A stretch of 64,000 bases of DNA, taken from positions 62,001 through 126,000 of the forward strand of contig JAWKWE010000004.1 in assembly GCA_041397645.1 (NCBI GenBank), read 5' to 3'. Within the stretch, counting starts at the first letter, position 1. Each line of letters begins with the position of its first letter. This DNA comes from Hyphomicrobiaceae bacterium (GTDB lineage: Bacteria > Pseudomonadota > Alphaproteobacteria > Rhizobiales > Hyphomicrobiaceae). Of this stretch, positions 53,139 through 63,006 are shown in pieces. A program made the translations under genes and the position numbers. Below the pieces are notes generated by a model that was not told the DNA's origin, searched no databases, and was given only the letters and a program-made list of their open reading frames with translations.

Positions 53139-54605
53139 ATGACACGAATACCCATGACAACATCTTTGCAGACAGAACCACCAGCCATGTCGGCCCCCGT
53201 TCACGTTATCGGAGCTGGCCTTGCAGGCTCGGAAGCGGCTTATCAGATCGCGGCCGCTGGCGTCCCAGTCGTCCTGCACGAGATGCGCCCCGACCGCATG
53301 ACGGATGCTCACAAGACCGACGGCTGCGCCGAGCTCGTGTGCTCCAACTCGTTCCGGTCCGACGACTGGGAGAACAATGCCGTCGGCCTGCTGCACGAGG
53401 AGATGCGTCGCGCCAACTCGCTCATCCTGGCTGCGGGCGATATCCATAAGTTACCCGCTGGTGGCGCGCTGGCCGTGGACCGCGATGGCTTCTCGCAAGA
53501 AGTGACGCAGCGTCTCGCCGCTCACCCGCTGATCACGATCGCACGCGGCGAGATCGCCGGGCTGCCGCCCGAAGACTGGCACAACGTGATCATAGCGACA
53601 GGACCTCTCACCTCGCCGGCTCTCAGCGAAGCCATCGGCGCGCTGACGGATGAGGGATCATTGGCGTTCTTCGATGCCATCGCACCCGTTATCCACCGCG
53701 ACTCCATCGATACGTCGATTGCGTGGTTCCAATCACGCTACGGCAAGACGGGGCCTGCCGGTACAGGCGCGGACTACATCAACTGCCCCATGAACAAGGA
53801 GCAGTATGAAACTTTCATCGACGCGCTGCTTGCCGGTGACAAGACCACGTTCAAGGAGTGGGAGGCGAACACACCCTACTTCGACGGCTGCCTGCCTGTC
53901 GAAGTCATGGCCGAGCGCGGACGAGATACATTGCGCTACGGTCCGATGAAGCCTGTGGGGCTTGACGATCCACGCACCGGCCGCTGGCCCTATGCGGTCG
54001 TCCAGTTACGCCAGGACAATGCGCTCGGCACACTGTGGAATATGGTGGGCTTTCAGACCAAGCTGAAGCATGGCGAGCAGGTTCGCATTTTCCGAATGAT
54101 CCCTGGTCTTGAAACGGCCGAGTTTGCGCGGCTCGGCGGTCTGCACCGCAATACCTACATCAATTCGCCCAAGCTGCTGGACACCGAGCTTCGCCTCAAA
54201 GCAATGCGGCGCCTGCGGTTCGCAGGGCAAATCACGGGTGTTGAAGGTTATGTTGAAAGTGCCGCCATTGGTCTGCTCGCGGGCAGGTTCGCCGCTGCCG
54301 AAGCCCTCGGAAGACCGCTCGCGACGCCTCCTGCCACAACAGCACTTGGCGCGCTCCTCAATCACATCACGGGCGGGCACTTGATTTCGCACGATGACGG
54401 CGACCGCGGTGCTCGCTCGTTTCAGCCGATGAATATCAACTACGGACTACTACCAGATCTACCGGCCGCGCCGACGCACGATGGCGAGGGCAAGAAACTG
54501 AAGGGGCCCGAACGGGGACGCGCCAAAAAACAGGTGATGTCCCGGCGCGCGATTGCCGACCTGGAGGGCTGGCTCGCAAGCGCAGATCTCAAGGCGAGTG
54601 CCTGA
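53139..54605 (+). CDS. trmFO: tRNA (uracil-5-)-methyltransferase TrmFO (folate dependent)
   Basis: FAD- and methylenetetrahydrofolate-dependent enzyme that makes T54 in tRNA. The FAD motif is VIGAGLAGSEAAYQIA, followed by VLHEMRP, TDGCAELVCSNSFRSDD, FFDAIAPV, NCPMNKEQYE, CLPVEVMAERG and NMVGFQTKLKHGEQ. The open frame gives 488 residues from ATG 53139; ATG 53187 (MSAPVHVIG), right at the FAD motif, is an alternative that gives a more typical length. Confidence 0.93.
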   Translation: MTRIPMTTSLQTEPPAMSAPVHVIGAGLAGSEAAYQIAAAGVPVVLHEMRPDRMTDAHKTDGCAELVCSNSFRSDDWENNAVGLLHEEMRRANSLILAAGDIHKLPAGGALAVDRDGFSQEVTQRLAAHPLITIARGEIAGLPPEDWHNVIIATGPLTSPALSEAIGALTDEGSLAFFDAIAPVIHRDSIDTSIAWFQSRYGKTGPAGTGADYINCPMNKEQYETFIDALLAGDKTTFKEWEANTPYFDGCLPVEVMAERGRDTLRYGPMKPVGLDDPRTGRWPYAVVQLRQDNALGTLWNMVGFQTKLKHGEQVRIFRMIPGLETAEFARLGGLHRNTYINSPKLLDTELRLKAMRRLRFAGQITGVEGYVESAAIGLLAGRFAAAEALGRPLATPPATTALGALLNHITGGHLISHDDGDRGARSFQPMNINYGLLPDLPAAPTHDGEGKKLKGPERGRAKKQVMSRRAIADLEGWLASADLKASA

Positions 54606-54644
54606 CCGCGCCGACCTTATCTCGCGCACCTCTCATCACTGCCG

Positions 54645-57065
54645 CTATTGGACCGGTTCGGGAAGCGGTTCGCTTGTCACCTCAGGTTGCTTATTGGTGC
54701 GCACACCAGGATCAGGTGCTCCAATTGCCGGACCGCTAACGCCGGGCTCCGGCTCAATGGGCAACTCCAAAGCTGGATCGGTTGGGCCCGGCGTGTCGAG
54801 CGTTTGCTCGGGCGAAACGTCTTGCATAGGTACCGTACCGGTTGCCGGAAGCTGCTGATCGGGCGCGGGCGTTACCGCCGGTGGCTCAGAGGAGACGCGC
54901 GCACCTTGAGGCTGAGCCGGGGGAGCGGGAGGCTCCAGAGCCGGTGCGGCAGGCGCCGTCGACGAAGGTGCCGGCATGTCATCGTATTCGGGTGCCGGAG
55001 GGTTGGGGTTGGTTTGCCCCAGCGCGGCAGGCGTCGGCTTGTTCAAGCCGCTGACATCGGGCTCAGGAACCCAAGGCTCTTCAGCGGGCGGCGGCGGAAC
55101 ATCCTCTTCGACCTGACGCTCACGTTCGCTACCCTGACCGTGCTTGGTAAGTACGACCCGCGATTTCTCCGCCACCGCATCGGCGATGGCCGCCTGGCCT
55201 TCCGCCGTTGGGTGAAATGCGCCCGAGTAGGTTGAGGCCAGCAGAAGCTGGAACCAAGAGAAGTCGTCAAGCTTGAACACCTTGGTCAGCAACGAGGCCG
55301 CAACGTGGAAGTTTCCGGTCATGAAGGCATCGTTGGGCGTGCGGAACCAACGCCGTCGTGTCGTATAGGCGCGATAGTCGGCGGGATTGTAGGGAAACCA
55401 CTTGCCATCGGTCTTGCGCGGCAATCGAAGCTCGTCGGCAATCGACGTTCCGTCTCCCAGAATGCCTGAGCAGATGCCGCGATCTATGAACGCCCGACGA
55501 TGCGTCTCCACGAACGACCAACCGTAAGTATAGGCACTCTCGCGCATCGTGCGATGCAGCTTGTCGCCGATCCAGGCGCCCTCGCGAAGCTTCTGCTCAC
55601 TTAGCCGAAAGTCGGGCAGGATCTCCATACCGGCGCGTCCGTCCTTGCACGTCTCGCTGCCGTCTCCCGTCAGAGCCATGCCGGGATAGCCAGTCAAGAT
55701 GATGCGGTCGCTCTCATTCCAGGGAATATAGAGGAGGTTGTGCAGCGCGCGGTTCAGCGATTTGTAGCGTACGCCAAGGCGCACGATCTGGCTTTGCGCC
55801 TCTGCCTGCCCATGGACCTCGCCGATCCAGCCGCCCAGCCATTTGAGGTAGGACTGATCGGCGAGAATCGCGTTGGCGACCAGTCGGGAAAATCCAACGT
55901 CGTTGCCGCCAATGGACACGTAAACCAGATCGATCTTGCGCGCGTATTCCATCGGGCACTTGCGCATTACAAGTCCGCCCTTGAGTTCAGAAATGCGCCC
56001 GTTGATGTGATAGGCTTCGGGTAGATCGACGGCATCGCTGCGGTGATTGCCGCATTGGGCTTGCGCTGCCGCCGAGATTTGCGACAGCACTGGCGGGTTC
56101 GGCACCCATTCGTTGCCCTTATAGCGCAGGAACAATCCGAAGGTGACTTCCGCGCCTGAGCAAGCCAGACCGACGTAAGTTATAGCCCGGTGAGGATCTT
56201 CCACGGCAAGCTGCAATGCCGCGCGGAACTGATGCGAATAGAGCGAACGATGACAGGCTTGATCCTCCCAGCGCGCATTCTGTTCGATGAAGGCGCGGTC
56301 GCCGATTTGGCGCCAGTTGCCGATGCGCGCGGGATAGCCTGACAAATCCGACGACGTGTCGGACTTGCCGTAGTCGGCGGTGCGATCACGCGAGAAGCGC
56401 ACAGGCACATCGGGGTTGCCCTCACCCGACGCAAAGCTGTCACCAAGCCCGACGATGAGAAGATCACTGACCTTGATTTGCGAGCGCAGGATCTCGCGTC
56501 CGCCAATCTCAACCTTCACTTCCGCGCCATCGGGATAAGGCACGTTCAGAAAGAAGGGATCGCTGCAGGGTTGCGTTACGGCCTTACCGCGGAAGTCGCC
56601 GCCACCGAGCGGCGCCGTCAACCAGGTGCATGACAGGCTCGTTGCCTCTTCGAGTCCTTCGATCTCAGTTCTCACGCGATGGCTGTCGGGATTCATGTAG
56701 TCGGTAATTTCCGCGCAGCCGTAACGGTTGTCCTTCCAGTCCCAGCACGTCTTGCGAAACATGGTGGACGCCCAACCGTCCACCTCATGGCGACGTTGCA
56801 ATGCGCGCTCGGCAGAAAGGATTGGCGTGCGCCGTTCCTCAGCTGAGAGCGATTCATAAGTCGCGCGATGAACCTCGGTGTCAGCTGGGTCTGCAAACAA
56901 TCGAAACGGGTTTTCAACGCGCCATTTAAGCAAAGGCGCAGCCTCCGCACGCGTTTGCGCGAGCGCGGCAAGCACGACGATCGCGATGATCACCGCAACC
57001 GCGCCGCGCAAGCTTGCGCAAACAAGATCTCCGATAGCGCCGCGCCGGCGCGCCGATCCGTCCAT
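54645..57065 (-). CDS. Large secreted SGNH/GDSL-type hydrolase with Pro-rich tail
   Basis: 806 residues. A single N-terminal membrane/signal segment (VAVIIAIVVLAALAQ, then RAEAAP) leads to a catalytic region with the SGNH blocks GLGDSFASGEGN (nucleophile Ser), a Gly-containing block around THVGLACSGAE-like sequence, SIGGNDVGFS (Asn) and the C-terminal GAFHPTAEGQ (His). The last 140 residues are Pro/Ala/Glu-rich and probably a flexible wall-spanning or surface tail. Esterase or lipase activity is expected; the substrate is unknown. Convergent with trmFO. Confidence 0.82.
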   Translation of the reverse strand: MDGSARRRGAIGDLVCASLRGAVAVIIAIVVLAALAQTRAEAAPLLKWRVENPFRLFADPADTEVHRATYESLSAEERRTPILSAERALQRRHEVDGWASTMFRKTCWDWKDNRYGCAEITDYMNPDSHRVRTEIEGLEEATSLSCTWLTAPLGGGDFRGKAVTQPCSDPFFLNVPYPDGAEVKVEIGGREILRSQIKVSDLLIVGLGDSFASGEGNPDVPVRFSRDRTADYGKSDTSSDLSGYPARIGNWRQIGDRAFIEQNARWEDQACHRSLYSHQFRAALQLAVEDPHRAITYVGLACSGAEVTFGLFLRYKGNEWVPNPPVLSQISAAAQAQCGNHRSDAVDLPEAYHINGRISELKGGLVMRKCPMEYARKIDLVYVSIGGNDVGFSRLVANAILADQSYLKWLGGWIGEVHGQAEAQSQIVRLGVRYKSLNRALHNLLYIPWNESDRIILTGYPGMALTGDGSETCKDGRAGMEILPDFRLSEQKLREGAWIGDKLHRTMRESAYTYGWSFVETHRRAFIDRGICSGILGDGTSIADELRLPRKTDGKWFPYNPADYRAYTTRRRWFRTPNDAFMTGNFHVAASLLTKVFKLDDFSWFQLLLASTYSGAFHPTAEGQAAIADAVAEKSRVVLTKHGQGSERERQVEEDVPPPPAEEPWVPEPDVSGLNKPTPAALGQTNPNPPAPEYDDMPAPSSTAPAAPALEPPAPPAQPQGARVSSEPPAVTPAPDQQLPATGTVPMQDVSPEQTLDTPGPTDPALELPIEPEPGVSGPAIGAPDPGVRTNKQPEVTSEPLPEPVQ

Positions 57066-57084
57066 CGTGCCTGCTCTGTTTTCC

Positions 57085-57939
57085 TTACAGACGTCCCGTC
57101 CTGTGGGCGCGCCAAATGCGCCAGACCCGTACCAGCGGCGCTATCTCTGCAATATCGCGCGTCAAATCATGCTCTTGCCTTTCACAAGCGCGTAAATAGG
57201 GCTCCACAAGGGCAAGCGGTAAAATGGCCGCGCGTGGCGCAGGAGAGCCATGCTGAAACGGCGCCCGAAGCTGCTCCAGCGCCGCGCGTGCGCGGCTGGC
57301 GATAAGGCCCTTGGCTGCCGATTGAACCAGTGAATCCGGGCCCGCTCCCTCGCCTAACCCAGACTCGGATACCTGCGGCAACGGAAACCGGCCGCGCGCG
57401 AAGTCATGCGCCATCGAGACACCAAGCCGTGCCAGACCGTAGGCCCGACCTGCACAGGCTGTGATCTGCTGTAACGCGCTTGATGGCTCTGCGCCGCATA
57501 TGCGCGCCGCGAGTAGAAAGGGGGTGCCTTCCCGAAGTTCTAATTCGGTGAATAGATCGCTCTCAGTCTCAGGACCAGACGGATAGAATGTGTAGGCGAC
57601 AGCATCGAACCAATCGTCGGTCAACGCGCGCATGTCGTCGGCTTGCTGCGCAAGCACCTGCGCAAAGGCATCCGCCACCGGATTGCCCGTTGCCGATGGC
57701 TGCGGTGCAAGCACAGCATCACGCCACCATTGCAGACGTATTTCGGCTAGATGAGGGTCGGACACGACGAGAGGGATCTTGTTGATCTCTGCTGTGAAAG
57801 CTGCAAGCGCCATCAAATCGCTGCGCGCCGTCTTGGGGGCCAGCAAGGACGCAAGATAGCGGTCTGGCTCAAGTGTGCGGGCGCTTTCGCGGACGACTTC
57901 GCCCGATTGCGTCCCGCTGACCGCCGCCTCTCCCGCCAC
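57085..57939 (-). CDS. Squalene/phytoene synthase-family protein (NDUFAF6-like)
   Basis: 284 residues with the all-helical isoprenoid-synthase fold: RYLASLLAPKTARSDLMAL, AFTAEINKIPLVVSDPHLAE, IRLQWWRDAV, YGLARLGVSMAHDFARGRF. The catalytic Asp-rich DxxxD pairs of true phytoene synthases are largely absent, so it is more like the NDUFAF6 group than a pigment enzyme. It follows the Mth938-like gene (29 bases). Confidence 0.8.
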   Translation of the reverse strand: MAGEAAVSGTQSGEVVRESARTLEPDRYLASLLAPKTARSDLMALAAFTAEINKIPLVVSDPHLAEIRLQWWRDAVLAPQPSATGNPVADAFAQVLAQQADDMRALTDDWFDAVAYTFYPSGPETESDLFTELELREGTPFLLAARICGAEPSSALQQITACAGRAYGLARLGVSMAHDFARGRFPLPQVSESGLGEGAGPDSLVQSAAKGLIASRARAALEQLRAPFQHGSPAPRAAILPLALVEPYLRACERQEHDLTRDIAEIAPLVRVWRIWRAHRTGRL

Positions 57940-57968
57940 CGGAACCTCCCCGCCTATCGCTCAACTTC

Positions 57969-58343
57969 TCAATCGACAGCGATCAACGCCGCCCCAATCG
58001 CACGCTTTTCGGCAAGGAGTATGTTGTAAGTCCGCGCCGCTGCACCCGTCGACATCGGTTCCAGACCGATACCGGCCTGCGCGAAAGCCTGCGTCAGCTC
58101 TGCATCGGGAAAGAGTTGCACCTTCCCCGTACCAAGTAACAGCACCGAATGCGGCTTCATCTCGGACAGCACGCGCTCAAAATGATTGAGCGTCAGCCCA
58201 GACGCCGAAACAGGCTCCCAGGCGTAGACACCGCTCGGCAAGCAAAGAATTGAGCCGCGGTGGCTCATATCCGCAAAACGGAAGCCACCGTTGCCGTAGG
58301 CCGTCACCGCCGCTTCGTAGGGGTATCGGGCCTCGAGCTTCAT
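57969..58343 (-). CDS. Mth938-like domain protein (NDUFAF3-like)
   Basis: 124 residues: YEAAVTAYGNGGFRFADMSH, RGSILCLPSGVYAW, SVLLLGTGKVQLFP, MSTGAAARTYNILLAEKR, which is the Mth938/AAMDC fold pattern. The mitochondrial relative NDUFAF3 assists complex I assembly. It sits 21 bases downstream of secF, an arrangement conserved in alphaproteobacteria. Confidence 0.86.
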   Translation of the reverse strand: MKLEARYPYEAAVTAYGNGGFRFADMSHRGSILCLPSGVYAWEPVSASGLTLNHFERVLSEMKPHSVLLLGTGKVQLFPDAELTQAFAQAGIGLEPMSTGAAARTYNILLAEKRAIGAALIAVD

Positions 58344-58364
58344 ACGATCACATATCCCGCAGAC

Positions 58365-59321
58365 TTAGGCGCGAGCGGGCGCGTTCCCCTTGGCTTGCGC
58401 CTCGCTCCAGTCGCGCTTCACGCCAAGATAGGCGAGAAGCGGCGCTGCAATGAAGATAGACGAATAGGTTCCGATAATGACGCCCAGGAGCATCGCGAAG
58501 TTGAAGTTTCGGATCACCTCACCACCAAACGTGTAGAGCATGAACAGAACGACGATGGCCGCCATACTGGTCAGAATGGTGCGCGAGAGCGTCTCGTTCA
58601 GCGAAAGATTGAGAAGCTCGTTCAATTCCATCTTCTTAAATTTTCGAAGATTCTCACGAATTCGATCCGACACGACGACCGTATCGTTGACCGAATAACC
58701 CAAAATGGTGAGCAAGGCAGCAACCGTCGAAAGATCGAACTCGAATTGGAACAGAGAGAAGATTCCGATCACTACGAGCACGTCGTGCGTCAACGCCACG
58801 ACCGCGCCGACCGCAAACTGCCACTCGAACCGGAACCAGACGTAAAGGACAATTGCCAGAATACCGGCAGCCACTGCGATCATGCCAGTTTGGCGCAATT
58901 CGCTTGATACCGCAGGCCCCACGACTTCAACGCGACGCTGCGTATAACCTGAGCCCACGGTATCGATGACCTTCTTCAGAGCTGCCTGCTGGGCCTTGTC
59001 GCCGCCGGGCTGCTCTTCGATACGGATAAGTACGTTTTCCGGGGCACCAAACTGCTGGATCTGCACAGTACCCGCCACCGTGCCGGAGAGATCAGAACGC
59101 AGTTTCGAGATGTCCGCGGGCCCAGACTTCGATTGCAGCTCGATCATCGAGCCACCCTTGAAGTCGACGCCGTAGTTCAATCCCTTGGTTGCCACCAGCA
59201 CCAGCGACAACAGCATCGCAATGATGGAAAGCGCTAGGGCAGGCGCTTTGAAGCGCATGAATGGCAGGCTCAGGTCGTGGGGGAAAAAGTCCCGGCCCTT
59301 GAAGTTCGGAATGAGTTTCAT
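58365..59321 (-). CDS. secF: Protein translocase subunit SecF
   Basis: Works with SecD to drive late steps of Sec export. 318 residues from ATG 59319-59321, with GLNYGVDFKGGSMIELQ near the N-terminus and six membrane segments ending SSIFIAAPLLAYLG. A TTG at 59345 and GTG at 59327 in frame are alternative starts; the GTG is better spaced from AGGGGAG. It directly follows secD with little or no gap. Confidence 0.93.
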   Translation of the reverse strand: MKLIPNFKGRDFFPHDLSLPFMRFKAPALALSIIAMLLSLVLVATKGLNYGVDFKGGSMIELQSKSGPADISKLRSDLSGTVAGTVQIQQFGAPENVLIRIEEQPGGDKAQQAALKKVIDTVGSGYTQRRVEVVGPAVSSELRQTGMIAVAAGILAIVLYVWFRFEWQFAVGAVVALTHDVLVVIGIFSLFQFEFDLSTVAALLTILGYSVNDTVVVSDRIRENLRKFKKMELNELLNLSLNETLSRTILTSMAAIVVLFMLYTFGGEVIRNFNFAMLLGVIIGTYSSIFIAAPLLAYLGVKRDWSEAQAKGNAPARA

Positions 59322-59341
59322 GATCACGACGCGGTCTCCCC

Positions 59342-60958
59342 TCAAACCGGAACTTCAATTTTGCGCTTATCAGGTTGCGCCTTGAGCCATTGCGATACCA
59401 GCAGCCTTACCACGGTGACGGAGGCAAAGATCGAGGTGACGATGCCCAGCGTCAGCGTCACGGCGAAGCCGCGAATTGGACCTGAACCGAGCCAGAACAT
59501 GATGACGGCGCAGGCAAGAGTGGTCAGCTGGCTATCCGCGATGGTCACAAACGCTCGCGTAAAGCCGGCATCGATGGCTGAGAAGGCCTGCTTGCCAGAG
59601 CGCAACTCTTCTCGAATGCGCTCGTAGATGAGCACGTTTGCGTCGACAGCCATGGCAACGCCGAGAACCAGACCGGCGATGCCGGGCAACGTCAGCGTTG
59701 AACCAATCAGCGTCATCAACGCGAGCGTCAAAATGAGATGCAGGAACAGACCAACCACGGCGAAGATGCCGAAGGTGCCGTAAGCCAGGATCGTCAGCAC
59801 GATGACGCAAACGGCGCTGATCAGACCGGCGCGTTTACCGGCGTTGATCGAGTCTGCGCCCAGCGACGGACCGACCGTGCGTTCCTCAACGATGGTGAGC
59901 TTGGTCGGCAGAGCGCCCGAGCGCAGCTGAACGGCAAGTGCGTTGGAACTCTCGACGGTGAAGTTACCCGAAATCTGCCCCGTACCACCAAGGATCGGCT
60001 CGCGGATCACAGGCGCCGACAGCACCTTACCATCGAGCACAATCGCAAACGGCCGGCCGACGTTGTCTTTTGTGAAGGCACCGAACTTTCGCGCGCCAGC
60101 CTGGTTGAAGCGGAAGTTGATCACCGGCTCGCCGTTACGGCTGTCAAATGCCGGCTGGGCGTCGGCCAGGTCTTCGCCCTGCACGACAGGTACTTCGCGC
60201 AACAGGTAGTCGCCGCCCTCTTCCTTCGTGCCTGGATAGATCTTGTAGCCAGTAGGCACCCCCGTCAGCTTGGCGTCTTCCGCAGTCTGGGATGGATGCA
60301 CTTCGTGGAACGTCAGCTTCGCGGTCTCACCAAGAATCTTCTTCAGAGGACCAGTGTCCTGCAGTCCAGGATACTGAATCAGAATGCGATCCTGGCCCTG
60401 GCGAACAACGGTCGCTTCCGTGGTGCCAAGTGCGTTGACGCGCCGATTGAGCGTAGCGATTGAGGCTTCCGCTGCATGGGCGATGCGCTGGCGGATGCCC
60501 TGTTCCGTCGGAGTGAGGAGGATCGTTGAGGGATCGGAACCCTGGGTCACTTCCAGATCCATACCAGCAGACCCCAGAATTGCGTTGCCAATCGGCTGCG
60601 CCAGCTTCTTGAGATCCTTGAGTGCAGTCTCCGCATCCTCCGGCTTCACCAGCTTGACGACCATGTGCCCGCCCTGCACGCCGACAGCAGAAGCACCAAT
60701 CCGCGCATCACGCAGAGATTTTCTCACGCTGTCGCGCAGGTTGTTGAACCAGTCCTTCTTGATCTCATCCTGGTCCATGGCGAGCAATAGATGCGCACCG
60801 CCCTGAAGGTCGAGCCCGAGTGGCATCTGCTTGTTCGGGATGAACGAGGGCCAGGACGCCAACTGCTCCTTTGTGAAGAAGTTTGGCAGCGCGATCAGAA
60901 TGCCCGCAAGGCAAACCAGTAGAATGGCGATGATCTTAGGGCGCGAGAAATTCAGCAT
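59342..60958 (-). CDS. secD: Protein translocase subunit SecD
   Basis: 538 residues from ATG 60956-60958. The signature PLGLDLQGGAHLLL lies after the first membrane segment, followed by the large periplasmic P1 domain (VNALGTTEATVVRQGQDRIL) and a second membrane domain with the AVDANVLIYERIREELR block. It pairs with secF just downstream and with yajC 122 bases upstream. Confidence 0.94.
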   Translation of the reverse strand: MLNFSRPKIIAILLVCLAGILIALPNFFTKEQLASWPSFIPNKQMPLGLDLQGGAHLLLAMDQDEIKKDWFNNLRDSVRKSLRDARIGASAVGVQGGHMVVKLVKPEDAETALKDLKKLAQPIGNAILGSAGMDLEVTQGSDPSTILLTPTEQGIRQRIAHAAEASIATLNRRVNALGTTEATVVRQGQDRILIQYPGLQDTGPLKKILGETAKLTFHEVHPSQTAEDAKLTGVPTGYKIYPGTKEEGGDYLLREVPVVQGEDLADAQPAFDSRNGEPVINFRFNQAGARKFGAFTKDNVGRPFAIVLDGKVLSAPVIREPILGGTGQISGNFTVESSNALAVQLRSGALPTKLTIVEERTVGPSLGADSINAGKRAGLISAVCVIVLTILAYGTFGIFAVVGLFLHLILTLALMTLIGSTLTLPGIAGLVLGVAMAVDANVLIYERIREELRSGKQAFSAIDAGFTRAFVTIADSQLTTLACAVIMFWLGSGPIRGFAVTLTLGIVTSIFASVTVVRLLVSQWLKAQPDKRKIEVPV

Positions 60959-61080
60959 TGGATGACTTCTTATCTCGTTCGTAGTCTGCGGATTTACCGG
61001 CACCGCTCAGCATCAAAAACGGAGCAATAGAGCGGCAGCCGGATGCCGTGGAATCAGAGGCCGTTGCGCCTCCTGAGGAC

Positions 61081-61413
61081 TTACGCGCTTTCCTTGACGG
61101 GCTCGCCCTTGGCGCGCACATCGAGCAGCGTGGACTTCACGACCCGGACCTTGAGGTTATCGGCAAGCTCAACCTCGATCTCGTCAGAGGTGTCGGACAC
61201 CTTCGTCACCCTGCCGACCATGCCGCCGGATGTAACAACGGTATCCCCGCGCCGAACCGCGCTCAGCTTCGCGCGTTGCTCCTCGGCCCGCTTCGATTGC
61301 GGGCGCAGCACGAGGAAATAAAAGATGCCGAGAAGCACCAGCATCATGAGGGGGAAGCTCAGGTCTGCTCCGGTGCTCGAAGATGCTTGTGCAAAGGCTG
61401 GCGAGATTAACAT
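61081..61413 (-). CDS. yajC: Preprotein translocase subunit YajC
   Basis: 110 residues: one membrane segment (PLMMLVLLGIFYFLVLRPQ), the RPQSKRAEEQRA block and the small beta domain RRGDTVVTSGGMVGRVTKV. Part of the SecDF-YajC module; yajC-secD-secF is the normal order. Confidence 0.93.
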   Translation of the reverse strand: MLISPAFAQASSSTGADLSFPLMMLVLLGIFYFLVLRPQSKRAEEQRAKLSAVRRGDTVVTSGGMVGRVTKVSDTSDEIEVELADNLKVRVVKSTLLDVRAKGEPVKESA

Positions 61414-61629
61414 TGGCGGGCTGGTCCTTGGGATTGGGTAGAATGAGGCCGTTCAATACGACATCCGGCCCGGGACATGTGGGGTCCCAGGGGCGGGTGT
61501 GCAAATTCGGCGCGACTATAGTGGGCGCGGCCTCGAATGCAACCAAAAGGCAAGTTAGGGCGCAAACACCGTTGGCAGGCGGGATTTGTCCAATTAAACA
61601 CGCAATTCAAACCACTTGGAACCGCCCCG

Positions 61630-62508
61630 ATGCTCGATTGGACCGACCTGAGACCTTTGTTAGAACGTATTGCCTCGGCGCTGGAAAGAGCCAGTCCCCA
61701 GCCCCCCGCCCCCGTCGATTTCTCTATGGCGGACGCTTTTGTCTGGTCGGCGGAAGGGGGCGGCAGCTTCATTCCTGTCGAAAGGGTCAGCCGGGTACCT
61801 CTCGGTCTGCTGAAGGGCATCGACCACACCGCAGCCATCCTTCTCGACAACACACGGCGGTTTGCGGCGGGCTTGCCAGCCAACAACGCCCTGCTTTGGG
61901 GTGCGCGCGGCATGGGCAAGTCAAGCCTCGTGAAGGCGGCACACGCCGAGGCTGGTGAAGAGTTGGCAAAGAAGAAAGACGCCCCGCGCCTCATCCTGAT
62001 CGAGATTCATCGAGAAGACATCGCCACACTGCCTCATTGCCTGGCGCACCTGAAGGCGAGCCGCAATCGGTTCATCGTCTTTTGCGACGATCTCTCGTTC
62101 GACAAGGACGACACCAGCTACAAATCGCTCAAAGCGGTTCTGGAAGGCGGCATCGAAGGCCGGCCGCAGAACGTGCTCTTTTACGCCACCTCGAACCGTC
62201 GCCACCTGATGCCGCGCGACATGGTCGAGAACGAGCGCTCTACAGCCATCAACCCCTACGAGGCCGTGGAAGAGAAAGTCTCGTTATCGGACCGCTTCGG
62301 TCTTTGGCTGGGCTTTCACAACGCGAGCCAGGACAACTACCTCGATATGGTCCGCGCGTATGTCGATCACTATCACCTTAAGGTGGACCCCAAGCAGCTT
62401 GAGACCGAGGCATTGGAATGGTCCACCACCCGCGGCGCACGCTCGGGCCGTGTGGCCTGGCAGTTCATCCAGGATTTGGCGGGGCGGCTCGGAAAAACCC
62501 TCGACTGA
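61630..62508 (+). CDS. DUF815-family AAA ATPase
   Basis: ATG 61630 gives 292 residues. Walker A is GARGMGKSS, Walker B FIVFCDDLSF, and the C-terminus has the DUF815 block NVLFYATSNRRHLMPRDM, then LSDRFGLWLGFH and Arg-rich sensor GARSGRVAWQF. Cellular role not established. The frame extends upstream to 61537 without a better start. Divergent from yajC. Confidence 0.88.
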   Translation: MLDWTDLRPLLERIASALERASPQPPAPVDFSMADAFVWSAEGGGSFIPVERVSRVPLGLLKGIDHTAAILLDNTRRFAAGLPANNALLWGARGMGKSSLVKAAHAEAGEELAKKKDAPRLILIEIHREDIATLPHCLAHLKASRNRFIVFCDDLSFDKDDTSYKSLKAVLEGGIEGRPQNVLFYATSNRRHLMPRDMVENERSTAINPYEAVEEKVSLSDRFGLWLGFHNASQDNYLDMVRAYVDHYHLKVDPKQLETEALEWSTTRGARSGRVAWQFIQDLAGRLGKTLD

Positions 62509-62679
62509 CCTGCACCGTCCAATATTAAGCCTTTTTCGGGCCTTTTCGGTATGCGGCTGGAACTTACGCCGCGTTCAGCATGTTGGCGTCATGATAAGAC
62601 CTTGCCATCCGTTGATGGTATTTATGCTGACCACGCGCGTCCGACGCGCCAACCGGATGCCCGATCGCCAGAGGTTTTG

Positions 62680-62976
62680 ATGATGAAGCGTTTTGCGTTG
62701 CTTGCTCTTGCCGGCTGTGGACTTGCCACCATCGTGGCTTCGGCCCCAGCCGAGGCCCACCATTACCAAAGGCACGGAAAGGCCGCCCCGGTTCATTATG
62801 GCGGCAAGCCGGGCTTGGGTTACTGGCGGCGCGGCCCAGCGAAGGGCTACGGATTCGGCTTTTCCAGCTACAAGGGCGATCCATTCGGTGGCGACGACTA
62901 TTGGGACGGCGATAAGTGCTACTACGTCCACCACAAGAATTTCTGCGTGAAGAATCGCATCTTCACGGGATTCTAG
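62680..62976 (+). CDS. Small secreted Gly/Tyr-rich protein
   Basis: ATG 62680 (GAGG at 62671-62674) gives 98 residues, with a signal peptide (MMKRFALLALAGCGLATIVA, cleavage near PAEAHH). The mature part is Gly/Tyr/His-rich, with GKPGLGYWRRGPAKGYGFGF and two Cys residues near the end (DKCYYVHHKNFCVKN). Function unknown; periplasmic or surface. Confidence 0.68.
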   Translation: MMKRFALLALAGCGLATIVASAPAEAHHYQRHGKAAPVHYGGKPGLGYWRRGPAKGYGFGFSSYKGDPFGGDDYWDGDKCYYVHHKNFCVKNRIFTGF

Positions 62977-63006
62977 CCGCTCGATTCTCGTTGAGAGTCG
63001 CCAATA

